From positions 1 to 15,957 of the forward strand of contig JAICVT010000060.1 in the NCBI GenBank assembly GCA_025935235.1: a stretch of 15,957 bases of DNA, given 5' to 3'. The translations under genes and the position numbers were made by a program. This document shows positions 12,234 through 15,957 of the stretch, piece by piece (the first letter of the stretch is position 1; every line of letters begins with the position of its first letter). This DNA comes from Ktedonobacterales bacterium. Lineage in GTDB: Bacteria; Chloroflexota; Ktedonobacteria; Ktedonobacterales; JADMIN01. The notes under the pieces were generated by a model that saw nothing but the letters and a program-made list of their open reading frames with translations, searched no databases and was not told where the DNA came from.

Positions 12234-14081
12234 TCACTCTGGCAGCAGCGGCAGGCTGAACCAGAACGTCGAGCCGACGCCGACCTGGCTGGTCACGCCC
12301 ACCTTGCCGCCCTGGCGCTCGATGATCGTCGTGCAGAGGTGCAGGCCCAGCCCCAGCCCGATGCCCGATCCGCTGACGACCTCGATCCCTGGGATGCGGT
12401 AGAACAGCTCCCAGACGTGAGGCTGCTCCTCCTCAGGGATGCCGACTCCACCATCGCTGACCGACACGAACCCGTTCGCGCCCTCGCGCCAAACGCGCAC
12501 ATGCACGGCAGCGGTCGCACTGGAGTATTTGAGCGCATTCGTCACATAGTTCGTGACGACCTGGTCAACGCGCGCGGGATCGGCCAGCGCGATCAGCGGC
12601 GTCTCCTCTGGCTCATCCGGCGCCTCCAGCGTAATCATGCGCTCTGGCGCCGCCATCCGCTGCTCCTCCACCGCGTCGCGCGTCACCTCCGCGAGGTTGA
12701 TCGGCTCGATCCGCATCTCCAGCCTGCCCGCGCGCATGCGCGAGACATCCAGCAGATCGTCTACCAGGCGGGTCAGGCGCGCCAGCGAGCGCTCCGTGCG
12801 GCCCAGCAGCGCGTCGCCGTGCCGCGCCAATCGCTCATCCAGCGTGCCGCGAGCGCTCTGCTGTGCCTGGCTCGACGCGACTGCCGCGCGGCGCAAGAGC
12901 AGTTGCAGATTGGCCTTGATGACCGTGATTGGCGTGCGCAGCTCGTGGGCGGCGATGCCCAGAAACTCGTTCATGCGCTCATTCGCCTGGGTCAGCGCCA
13001 GCGCGCGCGCTTCGGCGGCCGCCTGCTCGCGCAGCATGCGGTCGCGCTCGATGACCAGCGCCGCCAGCTTGGAGACCGCCGAGGCCAGTTTCAGCTCCTC
13101 AGCGGTGAACTCATGCGCCTCTCCGGCGTAGTCCAGCGAGATGACGCCGTAGAGAGTCTCGCCGATTACCATTGGCGCGATCAGCATCGTCTGGATGCCA
13201 TACGGGTTCGGCGCATCGCGGTAGCGCGGATCGCGCAGGTCAATGCTGATAGACTCTCCGGCCAGCAGCGACTGCGCCAGTTCCTGCTCAGGCGTATCCT
13301 CCAGCCGCAAACCTTGCTCCTCGGCGGCGCGCTGCTCGGCCCACCAGCGGCGCTCCTCCTCTGGCGTGAGGCCAGCGACGGCCAGCGCATGCATGACCCC
13401 CGTCTCAGGATCGCGCACGCTGATGCCGATGCGCTGGCAGCCAAGTACGCTGCGCGCCAGCTCGATCAATCGCTGACCGACCCGATGCGTGGGCGCGCTG
13501 ACGCTGCCAGCCACGCGGTCGCTCTCCTCCTCCATGAGCACGACATCGGGCGAGGGCGCCGAGACGACCGCCTCGGCCATCGCCAGCAGCGCCTGGAGCG
13601 CCTCGTGGGTGCGGCTCTGCAGCGCGCTGAGGACGGTGATGTCGCGCGCGATGGCGATGGCGCCCAACAGCTCGCCCGCCTCATCCGTGATCGGCGCGCC
13701 GGTGACGCTGATGGTGCGCTCCGAGCCATCCAGACTGGTGAAGCGCATGATGGCGGGGTGTTCGCCGCTGATCGTCTCGCCGCGTAGCAGCCGCCCCACA
13801 TGCCACAGGTCGCTGGAGAGCGGGGTATCCGCGCTATCGCGGATGTCGAGCCGCCGCGCACGGTGGGAATGTGAGTCCTCCTGAAACGCGGGGTCGTGAT
13901 CAAGGCCAAACAGCTTGCGCGCCACTGTGTTCGTGAACAGCAGCTCGCCGGTGACGCCGTAGATCGCCACGGCATCGGGCATCGCTTCAAGCGTGCTGGC
14001 CAGCGGCAGGCGATTGAGCAGCGCCTTGCCGACATGGGCGTCGTGAGATGGTTGCTGAGCGGGCGGATGCTTTCGCGGCAT
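12234..14081 (-). CDS. Soluble PAS-GAF sensor histidine kinase
   Basis: A 615-residue sensor kinase with no membrane segment. Domain order: PAS (about 28-150, LEAMPDAVAIYGVTGELLFT), GAF (about 198-345), a short coiled linker, HisKA with the phosphoacceptor His379 in AAHELRTP, and HATPase_c with N box NYVTNALKYS (511-520), G1 box SDGGVGIPEE (542-551), F box WELFYRI and G2 box GSGIGLGLGLHL (571-582). All motifs needed for autophosphorylation are present. It is cytoplasmic and probably senses an internal small-molecule or redox signal. No response regulator is encoded in the window, so it is an orphan here. AGAGG lies 8-9 nt before the ATG. The gene is followed by HPr after 34 bp. Confidence 0.95.
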   Translation of the reverse strand: MPRKHPPAQQPSHDAHVGKALLNRLPLASTLEAMPDAVAIYGVTGELLFTNTVARKLFGLDHDPAFQEDSHSHRARRLDIRDSADTPLSSDLWHVGRLLRGETISGEHPAIMRFTSLDGSERTISVTGAPITDEAGELLGAIAIARDITVLSALQSRTHEALQALLAMAEAVVSAPSPDVVLMEEESDRVAGSVSAPTHRVGQRLIELARSVLGCQRIGISVRDPETGVMHALAVAGLTPEEERRWWAEQRAAEEQGLRLEDTPEQELAQSLLAGESISIDLRDPRYRDAPNPYGIQTMLIAPMVIGETLYGVISLDYAGEAHEFTAEELKLASAVSKLAALVIERDRMLREQAAAEARALALTQANERMNEFLGIAAHELRTPITVIKANLQLLLRRAAVASSQAQQSARGTLDERLARHGDALLGRTERSLARLTRLVDDLLDVSRMRAGRLEMRIEPINLAEVTRDAVEEQRMAAPERMITLEAPDEPEETPLIALADPARVDQVVTNYVTNALKYSSATAAVHVRVWREGANGFVSVSDGGVGIPEEEQPHVWELFYRIPGIEVVSGSGIGLGLGLHLCTTIIERQGGKVGVTSQVGVGSTFWFSLPLLPE

Positions 14082-14134
14082 CGTTTTGTCCTCTGCACGA
14101 AACGATCGGCGAAGGGCGCGTCACTGTGGCTACG

Positions 14135-14152
14135 GCTGAGTATGACCTCAGC
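14135..14152. promoter_or_regulatory. Inverted repeat between glcF and the kinase gene
   Basis: GCTGAG (14135-14140) and CTCAGC (14147-14152) are perfect complements around TATGAC in the 96-bp gap. No T-run follows on the minus strand. It could be a weak terminator stem for glcF or an operator for the kinase promoter. Confidence 0.35.
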
Positions 14153-14177
14153 ACATTCGCGGCCAGTCTACGTGCGC

Positions 14178-15569
14178 TCAGCTCAGCCGTGCGATCCCCT
14201 TGCCGACGCGGGCCAGCGCTGGCGGGATGATGCCGCGAATCGAGGCGTCTACCAGCTCGATGGGATGCAGCGTCGGAATATCGGCGCCCATGTCGCGCAG
14301 CGCGGCGGTAATCTGCAACAGACAGCCCGCATTCGAGGCCACCAGCGCATCCGGCTGCACGCTGAGTACGTTGCGCGCCTTGCGCTGGCCCAGTTGCGCC
14401 GCTGGTTCTGGCTCGATGAGGTTGTAGATGCCCGCGCTGCCGCAGCACAACTCGCTCTCAGGAACGCTCACGACCTCCAGGCCAGGGATAGCCTCCAGTA
14501 GCGCGCGCGGCTGTCGCCGGATGCCCTGCGCGTGCGCCAGATGGCAGGCGTCGTGATAAGCCACCCGCGCCACAATCGCCGCGCGCGGCGCCATCGGCTC
14601 CAACCCTGCCAGAAACTCTGAGATGTCGCGCGTCTTGGCGGAGAACGCGGCGGCGCGCTCGGCATACTGTGGATCATCGCGCAGCAGGTAGCCGTAGTCC
14701 TTCATATTCGAGCCGCAGCCCGCCACATTGACCACAATCGCGTCCACATCCACCCGGCTGAAGCTATCTATCAGCCGGCGGGCGTAGCGCAGCCCTTCTT
14801 CCTCGCGTCCGGCGTGGATGGAGAGCGCGCCGCAGCAGCCCTGCCCCGCTGGAATCACCACCTCGCAGCCCTCCGCCGTCAGCGTGCGGATGGTGGCGCG
14901 GTTGACCTCGTCGAAGAAGACGCGCTGCACGCAGCCCAGCAGCAGCGCCACCCGCTGGCGCACCTGACCGCGCGCGGGGTGGATCTCCATCAGCGGCTCG
15001 CGCCGGTTCAGCGAGATGGGCGGCGCGACCGACTCCATCGCGCGGAGCTGCGGCGCGAGCGCCTGAGCCGCGCCTGGCGAGCGCATCAGGCGGCTGGCCC
15101 CGGAGCGCTGGTAGGCCCACAGCAGCGGCAAGAGCGCACGCATGCGCTCTGGATGCGGAAAGAGCTGGAAGATCAGCGCACGCAGCAGCCGCTCGCTGGT
15201 GGAGCGCGGGGCATGGCGCTCTACCTGGGCGCGCGTCGCTTCGATCAGGCGATCATAGCGCACGCCAGAGGGGCAGGCGGTGACGCAGGCCATGCAGCCG
15301 AGGCATTGGTCCCAGTGCCGGGTGACGGTCTCACTCATCCCGATCTCGCCGTTGGAGACCATTTTCATCAACTGGATGCGCCCGCGCGGCGAGTCCATCT
15401 CTTCGCCCCACAGCGCGAAGGTGGGGCAGCTCGGCAGGCAGAAGCCGCAATGCACGCAGTCGGCGATGATCTCCGGGTCGGGCGCGTGATGCGCATCGAA
15501 GCCGGGCGCGTGCGGCGCGTGTGACTCCGGCGCGGGCGCTGCCTGCGGACTCAGCTCGGCCTGAGACAT
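14178..15569 (-). CDS. glcF: Glycolate oxidase iron-sulfur subunit GlcF
   Basis: A 463-residue protein matching GlcF. Two ferredoxin-type 4Fe-4S motifs are complete: Cys38/41/44/48 (CVHCGFCLPSCP) and Cys89/92/95/99 (CLGCMACVTACP). Two CCG domains follow: Cys213...CC245-246...Cys285 and Cys342...CC375-376...Cys416, which bind further clusters in this family. With GlcD and GlcE it oxidises glycolate to glyoxylate and passes electrons to the membrane quinone pool. The N-terminus has a His/Pro/Ala-rich extension (about 10-32, six histidines) before the first cluster. Its ATG directly adjoins the glcE stop codon, so the two are one operon; a G-run within the end of glcE serves as ribosome site. 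A related lactate or other 2-hydroxyacid oxidase subunit is a less likely alternative. Confidence 0.94.
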   Translation of the reverse strand: MSQAELSPQAAPAPESHAPHAPGFDAHHAPDPEIIADCVHCGFCLPSCPTFALWGEEMDSPRGRIQLMKMVSNGEIGMSETVTRHWDQCLGCMACVTACPSGVRYDRLIEATRAQVERHAPRSTSERLLRALIFQLFPHPERMRALLPLLWAYQRSGASRLMRSPGAAQALAPQLRAMESVAPPISLNRREPLMEIHPARGQVRQRVALLLGCVQRVFFDEVNRATIRTLTAEGCEVVIPAGQGCCGALSIHAGREEEGLRYARRLIDSFSRVDVDAIVVNVAGCGSNMKDYGYLLRDDPQYAERAAAFSAKTRDISEFLAGLEPMAPRAAIVARVAYHDACHLAHAQGIRRQPRALLEAIPGLEVVSVPESELCCGSAGIYNLIEPEPAAQLGQRKARNVLSVQPDALVASNAGCLLQITAALRDMGADIPTLHPIELVDASIRGIIPPALARVGKGIARLS

Positions 15570-15957
15570 TTAGATACCCCCCACGAAACGACCAGGATTG
15601 AGGATGTCATTGGGGTCGAAGCGCTGCTTCAGGCTGCGCATCAGCGCCAGCGCCGCCACTGGCCCCCACGGATCAATCGCGCCGACCAGCGCGGCGGGCA
15701 GATCGGTGATGACCAGGCTGCCGCGCCGCTCGGTGGCCGCGTCTCGCAGCGCCGCGATGCGCTGGGCCAGCGTTTCAGGCGTCGCCGCCAACTGAGCAAA
15801 GATGATGCCATGCCCCGCGTGCGCTCGCCAGCGCTCCTCCAGCCCGCCATCGGCGCACGCGGCCTCCAACGCGGCCAGCCAGTCGGCCACGGCGGTGATC
15901 GGCAGGCTGGCCTTGATGGTGGCCGTCGTGGCGCTCGTAGCCTGCGCCAGCGGCCAA
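15570..15957 (-). CDS. glcE: Glycolate oxidase FAD-binding subunit GlcE, C-terminal part
   Basis: Only the last 128 codons lie in the window; the frame stays open to the window edge, where it reads WPLAQATSATTATIKASLP. The C-terminal signature LMRSLKQRFDPNDILNPGRF (about 21 residues before the stop) is typical of the FAD-linked oxidase family that includes GlcD and GlcE. The short KASLPITAVADWLAALE segment and the position directly before glcF favour GlcE. GlcE is the second flavin-type subunit of the glycolate oxidase complex. GlcD would be expected further upstream, outside the window. Confidence 0.82.
   Translation of the reverse strand, partial: WPLAQATSATTATIKASLPITAVADWLAALEAACADGGLEERWRAHAGHGIIFAQLAATPETLAQRIAALRDAATERRGSLVITDLPAALVGAIDPWGPVAALALMRSLKQRFDPNDILNPGRFVGGI

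Noticed and set aside
12180..13787. 535-codon plus-strand open frame opposite the histidine kinase
   Set aside because: It is antisense to a kinase with all catalytic motifs and has shadow-like Arg/Gln/Asp-rich composition.

Overview
The window is very GC-rich bacterial DNA with dense, mostly minus-strand operons and one recurring family of C/G-rich hairpin repeats between genes. The gene types (a PaaABC-type aromatic CoA oxygenase, a benzoate-CoA ligase, a glycolate oxidase GlcE/GlcF pair, a secreted M28 peptidase with a PKD domain, zinc-ribbon membrane proteins) and the repeat style suggest a chromosomal segment of a Chloroflexota-like bacterium. That placement is inference; no marker gene or rRNA is present to prove it.

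Layout. 1-1990: a secreted, membrane-anchored M28-family peptidase (+). 2147-2812: a double zinc-ribbon protein with a C-terminal membrane anchor (-), convergent with the peptidase. 3065-9859: a long minus-strand cluster, in transcription order paaA-like, a DUF59 protein (N-terminal half of PaaD), paaB-like, paaC-like, a 70-residue zinc protein (C-terminal half of PaaD), enoyl-CoA hydratase, benzoate-CoA ligase, aldehyde dehydrogenase. Four junctions are ATGA overlaps. 10151-10813: a divergent TetR regulator, with good sigma-70-type promoters facing both ways between it and paaA. 10990-11712: a four-helix membrane protein followed by a clear terminator. 11787-11924: a large nested palindrome. 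11933-14081: a PAS-GAF histidine kinase and an HPr phosphocarrier (-). 14178-15957: glcF and the 3' end of glcE (-).

How it works together. The central cluster reads as an aerobic CoA-thioester route for an aromatic acid. The ligase would make an aryl-CoA (by family, benzoyl-CoA). The PaaA/PaaC/PaaB-like di-iron oxygenase would epoxidise the ring, with the two PaaD halves helping Fe/S or metal maturation. The hydratase and aldehyde dehydrogenase would act on ring-opened products, or the dehydrogenase would supply the acid from an aldehyde. The TetR protein probably represses the cluster until an aryl-CoA accumulates. The unusual points are a benzoate-type ligase beside a phenylacetyl-CoA-type oxygenase, PaaD split into two genes that are not adjacent, and no PaaE reductase, PaaG, PaaZ, PaaH or PaaJ in the window.

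Intergenic DNA. Related hairpin repeats sit directly behind the stop codons of several genes. Two copies of about 112 bp lie in opposite orientation on either side of the aldehyde dehydrogenase gene. No tRNA, rRNA, CRISPR array, transposase or integrase was seen, and no gene-free stretch exceeds 300 bases.
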